Source: Ignavibacteria bacterium
Lineage (GTDB): Bacteria; Bacteroidota; Ignavibacteria; Kapaibacteriales; UBA4661
Assembly (NCBI GenBank): GCA_014654705.1
Contig: JACVZY010000004.1
Span: 1-64,000, forward strand
Length of the DNA stretch: 64,000 nucleotides
Direction of reading: 5' to 3'
Numbering within the stretch: the first letter of the stretch is position 1; every line of letters begins with the position of its first letter. The notes beneath the pieces were generated by a model. It was not told where the DNA came from. It did no database searches and saw only the letters and a program-made list of their open reading frames with translations. Of the stretch, positions 18,447 through 28,022 are shown in pieces. The translations under genes were made by a program, and so were the position numbers.

Positions 18447-20603
18447 CTACCGTACCAGCCGCAACAGCACCGTCTGCGCCACTGCTCCCGCCTGCAAACG
18501 AGCAACATATACGCCACTGGCAAAACTACTCATGTCCGCAGAAATGCTATGCCGTCCTGCTTGCTGCCACTCGTCCACAAGCGTCATCAGCTCTTGCCCA
18601 AGCGGAGAATAGAGAGTGAGACGCACGTGCTGCGGCGCGGGAAGGTCGTATTCGAGGGTGGTTTGGGCGGTGAAGGGGTTGGGGTATTGGGTGAGGATAG
18701 GAGATTGTGCGGGTTGCTCTTGGACGGCGGTGGTGCCGGAGAGAGAGGTGCGGTAAATACCGTTTGCTGTGGATACAAAAAGTGTTGGTCCGACCATTGT
18801 GAGATTTCCCACGCTTTTGTTATCTAAGGGTAATCCTGCATTTTCGGATGTCCACGTTAGTCCATTGTCTGATGAACGAAATACTCCATTATATCCACCA
18901 GCAAAAATTGTCTTATCACTGACGAGAAAAGAATAAATACTTCCCAAACTTGTATTCATTGGTACCCAATTCAGACCATTATCAGTAGAACGATAAACAC
19001 CACACCCCGATGGTCCGGCGAAAAGAATTGTGCCAATCGCAGATACCGAGTAAACTGATGTGGTAGTAAATGTCCCATAATCTGGTCCATGAGATACAAT
19101 AACACTTTTAGGCATACCTCTATTTGCTTCTGTCCATGTCATCCCATTATCTGTAGAACGATAAGCTCCTTTCGTACCTACAGCAATTAGCACCGAGCCA
19201 TTGGTGGTGATTGCCTGAACTTCGCCTAAATTTTGATTTATCGCCTTCCATGTTATGCCGTTGTCTGTCGAGCGTAAAAGTCCCGCACTTGTACCGGCAA
19301 ATATTGCACCATTTTGAATGAAAAAGGTATAGCACCACAGATTGGCAAATCCTGTATTCACCGATGTCCATGTTGCACCATTATCAATCGAAGTAAAGAT
19401 TCCGTTGTTGCTATATCCATTCCATGTTCCTATGAATATCTTTGTTCCAACTTGCGCAATCGCACGGACATTTAGATTGGTTAGCCCGGCACTTACAGAG
19501 CCAAGTTCTGACCAACTCATTCCATTGTCTTTTGAGCTATAGACACCACCACCAAGCAGTCCAGCAAAAATTGTTGTACCGTTTACTGCGAGACTTTGGA
19601 TAAATGCACCTCTCAATCCCGTATTTGTTTGTGTCCAACTTCTACCATTGTCTGAAGATCGGTAGATACCACCACCCCACATTCCGGCAAAAACAGTCGC
19701 TTCACCACTCCCAATAGACCAAACCAACCGACTCTTCAAACCTGATTGCACCCAAGTTCTGCCACTATCTGTGGAACGATATATACCATCACTTCCATTT
19801 TGAGCATCTGAGGTTACAAACAATGTTGTTTTGTGAATTCCCAAAGACTGGATAAGAATGCCATAATCAACGACTCCTAAAATATTCCATGTTTCACCAT
19901 TATCAGTTGAGCGATAGACACGATAAGATGTTGCTGCAAAAAGAATAGAACCCAGCTGAGTAAGAGAGTTGATGTTTACATCGGGTAATCCATTCATTGC
20001 TACCCAAGTTGCACCACTATCTAATGAACGGTAAAGACCAGCTCTTGTTCCGGCAAAGAGCGTTGTTCCAATAACTGTAAGTGAGTTTATGTTTTTGTTT
20101 GTAAGCCCCGAATTTACTTCTTGCCACGTAGTACCGTTGTCGAGTGAACGAAAGATTCCAGAATATGCACTGGCAGCAAAAAGCGTTGTCCCAATAACTG
20201 CAAAAGCTTTTACATATGGGATAGGTTGAGATTTATTATTCAGGCTGCTCCAATTTAAACCATTGTCGGTGGAGCGAAAAACACCATTATTCCAAGTGCC
20301 TGCAAAAAGTGTTGTTCCGATGTTACCAATCGCAGAAATGTATAATTCGGTCAAGCCTGTATTTATTGCTGACCACGTAATTCCATTGTCTCGTGAGAGG
20401 TAGATGCCATTGCCAGATGTTCCTGCGAAGAGAGTGTTATTCGTTGAGAGAAAACAGCGCACATCTCCTCCATACGGACTATTCGACTGTTCCCATTGGA
20501 GGAGCGCTTGGCTATGTCCTTGTGTGAATGTAATGCAAAGAAGTGCCAACACCACGCCACAGCGCACGGCGGCACGAGAGAGAAAGAGCAAGGAGGTTTT
20601 CAT
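18447..20603 (-). CDS. Asp-box propeller protein with T9SS sorting domain
   Basis: A 718-residue secreted protein: signal peptide (1-29, ends GHSQA), then an N-terminal half unit (SNSPYGGDVRCF), then 13 repeats of about 40 residues each starting S.DNG.TW (Asp-box) and ending LFAGT..G.YR. The C-terminal T9SS type A domain (YPNPFTAQTTLEYDLP to GVYVARLQAG) signals export across the outer membrane. Asp-boxes are a structural turn in beta-propellers such as sialidases, but no sialidase Arg triad or FRIP motif is visible, so no enzymatic role is assigned. It is the last gene of a closely spaced minus-strand run, 68 bp after a lipoprotein paralogue. Confidence 0.9.
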   Translation of the reverse strand: MKTSLLFLSRAAVRCGVVLALLCITFTQGHSQALLQWEQSNSPYGGDVRCFLSTNNTLFAGTSGNGIYLSRDNGITWSAINTGLTELYISAIGNIGTTLFAGTWNNGVFRSTDNGLNWSSLNNKSQPIPYVKAFAVIGTTLFAASAYSGIFRSLDNGTTWQEVNSGLTNKNINSLTVIGTTLFAGTRAGLYRSLDSGATWVAMNGLPDVNINSLTQLGSILFAATSYRVYRSTDNGETWNILGVVDYGILIQSLGIHKTTLFVTSDAQNGSDGIYRSTDSGRTWVQSGLKSRLVWSIGSGEATVFAGMWGGGIYRSSDNGRSWTQTNTGLRGAFIQSLAVNGTTIFAGLLGGGVYSSKDNGMSWSELGSVSAGLTNLNVRAIAQVGTKIFIGTWNGYSNNGIFTSIDNGATWTSVNTGFANLWCYTFFIQNGAIFAGTSAGLLRSTDNGITWKAINQNLGEVQAITTNGSVLIAVGTKGAYRSTDNGMTWTEANRGMPKSVIVSHGPDYGTFTTTSVYSVSAIGTILFAGPSGCGVYRSTDNGLNWVPMNTSLGSIYSFLVSDKTIFAGGYNGVFRSSDNGLTWTSENAGLPLDNKSVGNLTMVGPTLFVSTANGIYRTSLSGTTAVQEQPAQSPILTQYPNPFTAQTTLEYDLPAPQHVRLTLYSPLGQELMTLVDEWQQAGRHSISADMSSFASGVYVARLQAGAVAQTVLLRLVR

Positions 20604-20671
20604 AGAAGTTATGTGCATGAGTGAAAAAATTATGATTGATATTTCAGAAATATCCAAAAAACAGGTACTTC

Positions 20672-22522
20672 TTATTTAAGGCGGAGGCGATACACTCCGT
20701 TGTTGAATGTTCCGGCAAAAAGGTTATCCTCCTTGACAAAAAGTGCGACGACATTGGGTACGACTTTTCCCGTATTCAGACGAGTCCATGAAAAGCCGTT
20801 GTCTGTAGATTGGAAAACTCCTCCCGACGTTGTACCCGCAAAAAATGTTGAATCGTTGGAGGCGAAAGCATTTACCCATTGCCCTTCTAAACCCTTTGTT
20901 GGCAACCACGCAATGCCATCATTTGTTGAACGGAACACAGCATTATCGGTAGCGACAAGACTAATGCCTCTACTCATTATAAGTTTTCTGGCATTAATCA
21001 AACTACTTGATGTTGGCAAAATGCCAGTATTTGCAGTTACCCATGTCATCCCATTATCTATTGAGCGTAGAATTCCTTCACCCGTTGCAGCAAGAGCTTT
21101 CGTACCACTTATGGAAATGTCACTTACATAGGGTGACGTGGGATAGACAATGTTCCAAGTATTTCCATTATCAATGGAGCGTGCTATACTCGTATTATCG
21201 CCGATGAGTATAACAGAATTGTTTGCCGCAACTGCCTGAGGGGCTTGACCAGAGTTTAACCCCGTCCATGAAAAACCGTTATCCGATGAGCGATACACAC
21301 CAATTCCTGCCTGAAAAACACCAGCAAACAAGGCACTACTATTCGCGGCTAATGCCGTTATATCGAAATTATCCATAGTACCATTTGTTTGCTCCCATGA
21401 CGCACCATTGTCTTGTGAACGGAAGACACCACCACCCTTTGAGCCTACAAAAAGTGAACCGCCAAACTCAGCAAATCCACTGATATTCGCAGCATTCATA
21501 CCGACATTGGAACGAATCCATGTTACACCGTTATCATTTGAACGCAATACACCCTGTCCTGATGTTCCTGCAAAAAATGTAGATCCCTGTGCTACCAACA
21601 CATTCAAGGCGCTACCAACTATACCTTGTGTGATAGTTTTTGTCCATGTTATACCACCATCAGTAGATCGATAAATCCCACGATACGTTCCTACGACTAT
21701 TGTAGAGCCACTAACGAGGAGTGAGTAAATATCAAGATTTCCTATCTTTGTCCATGAAACTCCATTGTCAGTAGAACGGAATACTCCATTGCCAGCTCCT
21801 GCAAACAGAGTCGTTCCATTTGCAACAAGTTTTAAATTGCTATTCTGAGGTAGAATGTTTGGGAGTTGTAACCATGTTCTGCCGTTATCTGTTGAACGTG
21901 CTATCATTCCTTCGTGACTAGCTGCAAATATTGTTGTACCAATAACGGCAAAAGAGCTTATCCACGAATTGGATGGTAATACCTGTGTTGATGTCCATGC
22001 GGTACCGTTATTTCCTGAGCGAGCAATCAAGCCGAAGCCGCCACCAATAAGAATAGTCGAATCCAATATGAGAAATACCCTTGGAAATATTTGTATGCCT
22101 CCCATTGCGATTTTTTGCCATGTTGCACCGTTGTCGGTCGAGCGAAATACTTCTCCCGTTCCCAAGCCTGTTCCGGCATAGAAGGTAGTACCACGTGCTG
22201 CAATAGCATCCACAGGAAACTCAGATAAAACAGTTTCTGACCATGTTGTACCATTATCAATAGAACGAAAAAGACTACCATGATAATTTACTCCCGCAAC
22301 AAGCGTTGATCCGGAAATTGCTAAACACTGTATCAAACCCCCATCTATGCCTTTGAGACGCTGCCATTCACCGTTACCGGGGGGATTTAGTTGTTGTTGT
22401 GGGGTGGTATCACCCTCAATAGATACTTTGCAGCTGTACAGTACCAGTGGAAGAAAAGTAATAAGCAGCGACAGACCGCCGTAGGTAATATAGCGGCGGA
22501 GATTGTGAATATAGATTCGCAT
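20672..22522 (-). CDS. Asp-box propeller lipoprotein
   Basis: A 616-residue lipoprotein. The signal ends at LYSC (Cys at about residue 31), followed by KVSIEGDTTPQQQ. The body starts GEWQRLKGIDGGLIQCLA and contains 13 Asp-box units (SIDNGTTW, STDNGATW and so on), ending exactly with the last unit FNNGVYRLRLK, with no sorting domain. It aligns along its whole length with the lipoprotein at 30190-32034 (both have KWxxALxxxNDSxFFAGT-type unit 12 and NNGVYRL ends). The start at 22522 was chosen because it begins the signal peptide. Probably anchored to the outer membrane. Function unknown. Confidence 0.88.
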   Translation of the reverse strand: MRIYIHNLRRYITYGGLSLLITFLPLVLYSCKVSIEGDTTPQQQLNPPGNGEWQRLKGIDGGLIQCLAISGSTLVAGVNYHGSLFRSIDNGTTWSETVLSEFPVDAIAARGTTFYAGTGLGTGEVFRSTDNGATWQKIAMGGIQIFPRVFLILDSTILIGGGFGLIARSGNNGTAWTSTQVLPSNSWISSFAVIGTTIFAASHEGMIARSTDNGRTWLQLPNILPQNSNLKLVANGTTLFAGAGNGVFRSTDNGVSWTKIGNLDIYSLLVSGSTIVVGTYRGIYRSTDGGITWTKTITQGIVGSALNVLVAQGSTFFAGTSGQGVLRSNDNGVTWIRSNVGMNAANISGFAEFGGSLFVGSKGGGVFRSQDNGASWEQTNGTMDNFDITALAANSSALFAGVFQAGIGVYRSSDNGFSWTGLNSGQAPQAVAANNSVILIGDNTSIARSIDNGNTWNIVYPTSPYVSDISISGTKALAATGEGILRSIDNGMTWVTANTGILPTSSSLINARKLIMSRGISLVATDNAVFRSTNDGIAWLPTKGLEGQWVNAFASNDSTFFAGTTSGGVFQSTDNGFSWTRLNTGKVVPNVVALFVKEDNLFAGTFNNGVYRLRLK

Positions 22523-22586
22523 AGTGCCTCCAATGGGAATTGTGGTATTGAATATATTTTTGGGGAAGTCCATTTAGGGGTAGATG

Positions 22587-23366
22587 TTATTTTCCAGTAG
22601 CAAAGGGCGCATAGCGCAAGGACACACCAGCGCGGAGGGTGGTGAGCGCCCAAATGGAAGGTTCTGGTATAATTGATCCAAGGAAGTATGTGTAGAATAA
22701 CTCTAATGCACAAAACCATTGTTTACTGTTGTCAATCGGAATTTCATAGCAAGCACCTGCTGAAAGACCCAGATTTGGGTTGTTGAAAGTATTGAACGAT
22801 CCAGTGAATTCATAACGCATCTTCTGCCCGTTGGAAAAAACCGAATAACGGTTTGTGTCCAATATGCGTACACCTCCTTCAATGGGCGTGTTCATGATTG
22901 TTGCCAACTGCACACCTGCGTAGAGTACAAATCTGTCCAGTAGTCGAAAGGTCAGATACGCTTCCGTTCCCAGTTGTGCCAATGGCGAGGTATCAAAATA
23001 TTGTTCCATAAGCGGGCTGCTTTCATATGGTGCGGTCAGTAGCCCGCCAATCTTCGCATATGAAAATCGGAAGGACATACCGAATTCATTCAGAAGCGGT
23101 AATTCTATCAAAGCTCCTGAAGACCAACCAAAAGCCATTGCACCAAAGTTTTTTTCAGTTCGTACTCCCCTTGCCGGTGAATAGAGACCATAGAATGCCA
23201 TACTCACAATTTGTCGTGAATCAATATATGGTGCCTTATGAAAATTCACCCCCGCCGACCCAAAGACTCCATACCGCACAAGCCGCGCTGCGCTATCTTG
23301 CTGCGCACGAGCAGACACGCCACAAAGCAGCAACAATGCTACAAAAAGAAATATCCGAATCTTCAT
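22587..23366 (-). CDS. Outer-membrane beta-barrel protein
   Basis: A 259-residue protein with a signal peptide (1-22, ends SARAQ). The body alternates hydrophobic and aromatic residues as in porin-like barrels, with GSAGVNFHKAPY near the start and LSLRYAPFATGK at the end. It resembles the protein at 42206-43132 (GxxGVNFHxA, then ELPL), so the two are probably paralogues. It lies between the two OM/lipoprotein groups of the propeller cluster, so it may be a membrane partner of the propeller proteins. That is inference. Confidence 0.78.
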   Translation of the reverse strand: MKIRIFLFVALLLLCGVSARAQQDSAARLVRYGVFGSAGVNFHKAPYIDSRQIVSMAFYGLYSPARGVRTEKNFGAMAFGWSSGALIELPLLNEFGMSFRFSYAKIGGLLTAPYESSPLMEQYFDTSPLAQLGTEAYLTFRLLDRFVLYAGVQLATIMNTPIEGGVRILDTNRYSVFSNGQKMRYEFTGSFNTFNNPNLGLSAGACYEIPIDNSKQWFCALELFYTYFLGSIIPEPSIWALTTLRAGVSLRYAPFATGK

Positions 23367-23400
23367 AAAAATCTCCCAAAATGATGATGAGAATGCAATT

Positions 23401-23955
23401 CTAAAAACTCCATCCAAAGCTCAAACCAATAAATGGGATGATAAAATCGCTGTAAGGAGCAATAACACTTTTTGGTGGAAAAGCCATTGCCGTAGCCCGA
23501 AAAAGAAAGCCTCCTTGGGCGGGTTGATAACGATACCCTAACGACGGAAGCTGAGGGAATATCTGCATATCAACACCGTATTGATTTGTATTGACAATGA
23601 AGGGTAAGCTATAACTTATCTCTAACTTATCATTACCACTTCCAATAAGGGCAAAAAGTCCTATTGGCATAATCATACCCAAGCGATTGTACGACCTATC
23701 TAAAACGAACAGATTAAAGGAGCCTGCCATTGGCAGGCAGCCTATCCGAAAACCAAACATCTCGGAAAAAATATATTCATAATTGACAGAGCCTAGCACT
23801 CCCGCACCTAGAAGCTCGATATAGGCGTTATTGATAGTTCGAGGTGCTGTTGCTTCAATGTGTACATTGGCATTGGTGGATTCTTGAGCCGTTGCATATT
23901 GTGCCGTGAGCCACGACATTGCACAGATGATGCCGCAAAGAACGAGTCGTTTCAT
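23401..23955 (-). CDS. Small outer-membrane protein, unknown
   Basis: A 184-residue protein with a signal peptide (1-23, cleavage near ATAQ-ES). The rest shows beta-strand alternation (INNAYIELLGAGVLGSVNYEYIF, IPFIGLSFGWSF at the C-terminus, ending in Phe as many barrels do). It probably forms an eight-strand barrel. It is 34 bp upstream of the next barrel gene, so the two are likely co-expressed. Not recognised further. Confidence 0.72.
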   Translation of the reverse strand: MKRLVLCGIICAMSWLTAQYATAQESTNANVHIEATAPRTINNAYIELLGAGVLGSVNYEYIFSEMFGFRIGCLPMAGSFNLFVLDRSYNRLGMIMPIGLFALIGSGNDKLEISYSLPFIVNTNQYGVDMQIFPQLPSLGYRYQPAQGGFLFRATAMAFPPKSVIAPYSDFIIPFIGLSFGWSF

Positions 23956-23991
23956 AGTCTTGTGTCAAAAAAATGTGGAATTCAATAACTG

Positions 23992-25044
23992 TTAAGGTAA
24001 TGGAACAGGTGAGACCGCTAGGACAATCGCAGGAGGTTCAAGAAATTGGCGCTGATTTGTACCATCGAGATTGATAATAGAAGGAGTAAGACCTCCTCCA
24101 TTGGTAATAATTTGTTCACTATCTGGCAGCCAGATTGTCAAAAAAAGAGACTCTGAATTACTAATACGTGAATACGTACCACTAATCGTGACAAGATAAT
24201 TTGAGGCACTGCCATCGCTTGCTATCAGGTATTGCCCATTTGGTGACCACGGTGAAGAAAGCGAGGTTACATTTAATCCTACAGCAAATGGTATTCTATC
24301 GGTACCGTCCTCCTTGACACTATATATCTCCCTTCTACGCGTAAGATATATCAAACGCTTACTAGCGGGAAGCCACCGAGGCTCTATATCATCAAAGGCA
24401 GAGGTGGTATCCGTAAGTGTGGTTATATTTGAGCCATCCGCATTGATTGTCATGATCGAAGACAAAGAAGACAGCCTAACTTTTTGAAACGCAATCTTTT
24501 CACCACTGGGAGACCAATAGGCATTATAAAAAGGAAAACTTTGAGAGTAAATTTGCTTTACATTGGAGCCATCGGCATTGGCAACAAAGAGATTCATAGT
24601 ACTACCATTAGCATCCCCACCTTGAACCCTAAAGACCAAGCGCCTGCCATCCGGAGACCAACGCGGAAAAAGAGGTTGTTTGCCAATGGGATTGGTAATT
24701 TTCTGACGGTTTGTTCCATCGGAATTTATCACATAAATTACATTTTCGCTTTGAGCAACATACGCAATCTTCGTTCCGTCAGGCGAGAATGATGCTGATA
24801 CCTCTGTTATGTCTTCCTCCTGCTTCAAATCAGCCAATTTCCAACGGTTTGATCCATCAAGATTCGCAATCCATAACATCCGCAACTTGCCAACTGCACC
24901 AGCAAAAAGAACTTTGTACTGTGGATTCTTTGGGTCGGGCGCTCCTGTATTGATGGTACAGCCCTTCAAGAATAAGTGTACCAGAATAATCATGGTAAAT
25001 TTGAGCAGGAGAACTCTGCTTTTCGGCATAAAGACTTGTTTCAT
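23992..25044 (-). CDS. TolB-like (PD40/WD40-like) propeller lipoprotein
   Basis: A 350-residue lipoprotein: signal LVHLFLKGC with Cys at about 29. It has about six repeats of the PD40 type (FSPDGTKIAYVAQ, WSPDGRRLVFRVQ, WSPSGEKIAFQ, WSPNGQYLIAS) alternating with N.DGSN/NADGSN turns. The arrangement is that of a TolB-type six-bladed propeller. This family is different from the Asp-box propellers around it. It is probably anchored in the outer membrane or periplasm; no peptidase domain follows. An internal ATG at 25029 is an alternative start. Confidence 0.87.
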   Translation of the reverse strand: MKQVFMPKSRVLLLKFTMIILVHLFLKGCTINTGAPDPKNPQYKVLFAGAVGKLRMLWIANLDGSNRWKLADLKQEEDITEVSASFSPDGTKIAYVAQSENVIYVINSDGTNRQKITNPIGKQPLFPRWSPDGRRLVFRVQGGDANGSTMNLFVANADGSNVKQIYSQSFPFYNAYWSPSGEKIAFQKVRLSSLSSIMTINADGSNITTLTDTTSAFDDIEPRWLPASKRLIYLTRRREIYSVKEDGTDRIPFAVGLNVTSLSSPWSPNGQYLIASDGSASNYLVTISGTYSRISNSESLFLTIWLPDSEQIITNGGGLTPSIINLDGTNQRQFLEPPAIVLAVSPVPLP

Positions 25045-25089
25045 TGAGTGTATTTCCGATAGTGTTACATTATAGAATTCAAAGTAGTA

Positions 25090-26514
25090 TTACAACCGCA
25101 GCGAAACCCCATACGTCACGCCCACTTTCGGCGACCAATAATTTACGCCTTGATGTCCATAGAGAAGCGCACTCGCTTCCACGCCAAGCAAAAACTGCGT
25201 TACGCCGTCCGGCGAATATGTGCAACCAACCTGCGTGCGTCCCAGAAAGCCATACCCTGCCACGCCCAGTGTGGCGCTGGCGTAGGGCGAACAGAGGTCT
25301 TCGGGCGTGAAATTGTACCGATACGTCAGTCCAGCCCACCATTGCGTCGGATATTGCGTCACGGTGTAGGTGTCTTGATTTTCCGTACTTTGGTAGCGTT
25401 GGAAAAATGCTTCCTGCCCCACTTCCACACCGACCAAATGATTCGGCGAAAGCGCATAGTGCAGGCTGAGAGCGGCATTATTGAAGAAAGGTGTGGCGCT
25501 TGGTTCCATCGAAGGCGCAGGCAGAGAAAGCGTCGTGAAGCCGCGCACACCCAATCGGAAGCGGTGCAGCACATCGGTGAAGGTTTCCTCGCGATCCGGC
25601 GTATTCGTCAATGCGGGTGTGAATGCGTTCTGAGCAATGCTTGGTGCTGAAGAGCGCTTTGATGCTTGCTCCACCGCGTGACGCGCAACCATTTCCGCCG
25701 CCGATTCCTTTGGTACATTGACCGTCTGCACGTGTGCCGATTCATTGCGAGACGCCGCATTGTTTCCATTCTCATTCTCCATCTCATTTTTCGCAATACT
25801 TGGCTCATGCACATAACGAACCGTTTCTTTCACAATCTCCCGCACAATGACGCGCTCTCGCACGGTGTCGGCGTACATTCCTCCTAGACTGGGATTAGTA
25901 GGATGTAGGAGATTACTGGGATTGTTCGGGTTGTTTGGGTTGTTCGGTGCGCCAAAGCTGTTTTCCAGTGCGGGCGAATGATTTGCTGACGAAGCGTTTG
26001 CGCTTTGTGCTGCGCCGTTGTTGGCTATATTGCTGTTACTTGTTCCACCTGTGCGCCAATTCATCAGCAGCACCGTTGCCAGCGAAGCCACACACGCCGA
26101 AGCCAGTACTGCGCCATAGCTGCGCCATGCACCTGCAAGGGCAACTTTTGCGGCACTGCCCATCACCGCCAAGCCCGACAGCACCTTCGCTGCGCCTGCC
26201 GAAGCGCTTGCAGACGCGCCAACAGCCGTGCCAACGACGGCACTTGCAAGATTTGCACTCGCAATACCTGCACTGGCAAGGCTCGGAATATCTGCCGGAA
26301 CACTAAAGCCCAAGCGCCCGAAAATGGCACTCGTGTCGGCGGGTGAGGGCGTAAAGGCTGCGGTATCGTTCTGGACGGCAGCGCGAATACGGATGAGGTC
26401 TTGGAGTTCGGTGCGGAGTTCGGGGTCGTGCGCCAGTGCGATAAAGACGGCTTCCTCGTGCTGGCTTGCCAGTGTGCCGTCTATCCAGTCGTGGAGAAGT
26501 TCTGAGTAATTCAT
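25090..26514 (-). CDS. Anti-sigma-like protein with C-terminal barrel-like domain
   Basis: A 474-residue protein. The N-terminus (1-50, LLHDWIDGTLASQHEEAVFI then HDPELRTELQDLIRIR) resembles cytoplasmic anti-sigma/FecR-type N-domains without the zinc motif. Residues 50-130 are Ala/Ser-rich, a transmembrane segment lies at about 133-153, and a low-complexity stretch (NNPNNPNNPSN, about 190-200) and a charged linker follow. Residues 318-474 look like an outer-membrane barrel (LSLHYALSPNHLVGVEVGQEA, WWAGLTYRYNF, ending KVGVTYGVSLRL). It directly follows the ECF sigma gene (58 bp), the usual sigma/anti-sigma order. A protein with both an inner-membrane helix and a barrel-like end is odd; see findings. 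Confidence 0.82.
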   Translation of the reverse strand: MNYSELLHDWIDGTLASQHEEAVFIALAHDPELRTELQDLIRIRAAVQNDTAAFTPSPADTSAIFGRLGFSVPADIPSLASAGIASANLASAVVGTAVGASASASAGAAKVLSGLAVMGSAAKVALAGAWRSYGAVLASACVASLATVLLMNWRTGGTSNSNIANNGAAQSANASSANHSPALENSFGAPNNPNNPNNPSNLLHPTNPSLGGMYADTVRERVIVREIVKETVRYVHEPSIAKNEMENENGNNAASRNESAHVQTVNVPKESAAEMVARHAVEQASKRSSAPSIAQNAFTPALTNTPDREETFTDVLHRFRLGVRGFTTLSLPAPSMEPSATPFFNNAALSLHYALSPNHLVGVEVGQEAFFQRYQSTENQDTYTVTQYPTQWWAGLTYRYNFTPEDLCSPYASATLGVAGYGFLGRTQVGCTYSPDGVTQFLLGVEASALLYGHQGVNYWSPKVGVTYGVSLRL

Positions 26515-26572
26515 GATAGTTTTTCTGCAAATAGTATCGTTAGTAGCGTTGTGGAAGTTTGCTCTGGAAAAA

Positions 26573-27139
26573 TTACTTGTTCAAATCGTGCAAATATGGT
26601 GATAAAATCTGCCGTATTTTCTGCTTCGCGCGGTGAACGCGGGTGCGGATGGTGGCTTCGTTCGAGTTCAGAAACTCCGCTATTTCCTGATGCGATAGCC
26701 CGTCGTATTCGCGCAAGACAAATGCCTCGCGGTGCTCGAAATCAAGCAGTTCCAGTGCGGTGGTGATAAGCGAAAGGAGTTCGTTTTCTTCGATGCGCCG
26801 CACGGCGTGGTGGTCTGGCGAATCGTAATCTTCAAAGCGAAAGGTAACGCGGGTATTGCGCTTGTGCTGAAGGCAGAGATTACGCGCTATCACGAGCAGA
26901 TACGCCGGAACGTTGGTCATGGTGCGCTCCGCTGCCGTCTGGGCGCTTTCGTAAAAGCGCGCAAAGGTCTCTTGAAAGACATCGGAGGATTCTTCCCGTG
27001 AGCCAAGCACGCGCTTGCAATACGCATTGATGCGCGGCGCATGGCGGCGATACAGTTCCGCAAATGCTCGCTCGGCTTCGGGGTGTGAGGCGCGAAGCTG
27101 GGCGTAGAGCGCGATGTCGGTTTGGTTGTTTGGGGGCAT
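26573..27139 (-). CDS. ECF-type RNA polymerase sigma factor
   Basis: A 188-residue sigma-70 family protein from the ATG at 27139 (frame open to 27181). Region 2 is visible around AFAELYRRHAPRINAYCKR and DVFQETFARFYESA (-10 recognition). Region 4 has REAFVLREYDGLSHQEIAEF and ATIRTRVHRAKQKIRQIL (helix-turn-helix, -35 recognition). Regions 1.1 and 3 are absent, as in ECF sigmas. It is followed by the anti-sigma-like gene and sits in the middle of the propeller gene run, so it may control these genes. Confidence 0.94.
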   Translation of the reverse strand: MPPNNQTDIALYAQLRASHPEAERAFAELYRRHAPRINAYCKRVLGSREESSDVFQETFARFYESAQTAAERTMTNVPAYLLVIARNLCLQHKRNTRVTFRFEDYDSPDHHAVRRIEENELLSLITTALELLDFEHREAFVLREYDGLSHQEIAEFLNSNEATIRTRVHRAKQKIRQILSPYLHDLNK

Positions 27140-27182
27140 GATGATGTTTGAAATCGTCTTACTATCTTGGGATTTCGGCAAA

Positions 27183-27959
27183 TTACCTGCTCACAATAAT
27201 TCTCTGCATTTTGATACCGTCTATGCTCCGAACACGGCAGAAATAAATACCATTGGTGAGATTACTCACATTCAGTGGTTGTCTGTGGTTACCTGCTGGC
27301 TGCACGTCCAAATTGATAACCGACTGAATGACTTCGCCGCGCATATTCACGAGTTCAATCGTAACATAACTTGTTTGGCGAAGGCTATATTGTAGCGTCG
27401 TTTGCTCACTGCAAGGGTTGGGAAATATTGGTAGAGATGGCTCATCCTCGATTCCTCTTACGGCGGTGTTTACTAATACCTTGTTTAAACTGTCTATCCA
27501 CTTCTCTCGTTCAGCACTCCATCGCCCTGAGGTTTGGAAACAGGGACCATAATTGATTGCAAAAGTTGGCGCAACGCCAAGAAATAGTATTTGTCTATTT
27601 GTGTCGGGTACATACTGACCACCACTCAGATTGCCAAATGTAAAACGCCCGCACGAACTTATTGCAATGCAGCTACCATAGAGTTCCGAAAAAGTAAGAA
27701 TCGATTTTTCTCGGATGCTTCCACGGATGATTCTTTCCACTTCAAATCGTATTTCGACGTTTCGGCAATCAAACGGGGAATTTGGCAGAACTGTATAGCC
27801 AATAACCTTTCCTATCACAACATTTGCTGTCCTGCTCAAAGCTGCGCTCATATATACATTTCTCACTGTGGCATCTGTTATGAACTCACAACTGCACCCA
27901 ATCAACGGTTCAAAATTTGCCATGAAATAAATCAGTATTAGCATGATGAGTGTTTTCAT
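27183..27959 (-). CDS. Secreted NTR/TIMP-like protein with T9SS domain
   Basis: 258 residues. The hydrophobic leader ends LIG followed by CSC (Cys 22 and 24). A domain of about 150 residues has ANVVIGKVIGYTV, VEIRFEVERIIRG and a Cys-rich GSCIAISSCGRF...GGQYV. This order matches netrin/TIMP-like (NTR) domains, which begin with a CxC pair. The C-terminal 80 residues are a T9SS type A domain (IFPNPCSEQTTLQYSL to GIYFCRVRS). LIGC also fits a lipobox, so the mature N-terminus could be lipidated. It lies 43 bp upstream of the sigma factor start. Confidence 0.72.
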   Translation of the reverse strand: MKTLIMLILIYFMANFEPLIGCSCEFITDATVRNVYMSAALSRTANVVIGKVIGYTVLPNSPFDCRNVEIRFEVERIIRGSIREKSILTFSELYGSCIAISSCGRFTFGNLSGGQYVPDTNRQILFLGVAPTFAINYGPCFQTSGRWSAEREKWIDSLNKVLVNTAVRGIEDEPSLPIFPNPCSEQTTLQYSLRQTSYVTIELVNMRGEVIQSVINLDVQPAGNHRQPLNVSNLTNGIYFCRVRSIDGIKMQRIIVSR

Positions 27960-28022
27960 CGTGGTTCTCCAAAGAAGTACATAAAAATGATGTTGAGTCA
28001 GAGGGAATATTGGGAAACACAA

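Noticed and set aside
18447-20603. Sialidase or glycosidase annotation for the Asp-box proteins
   Set aside because: Asp-boxes are structural turns. The Arg triad, FRIP motif and catalytic Tyr/Glu of sialidases are not visible.
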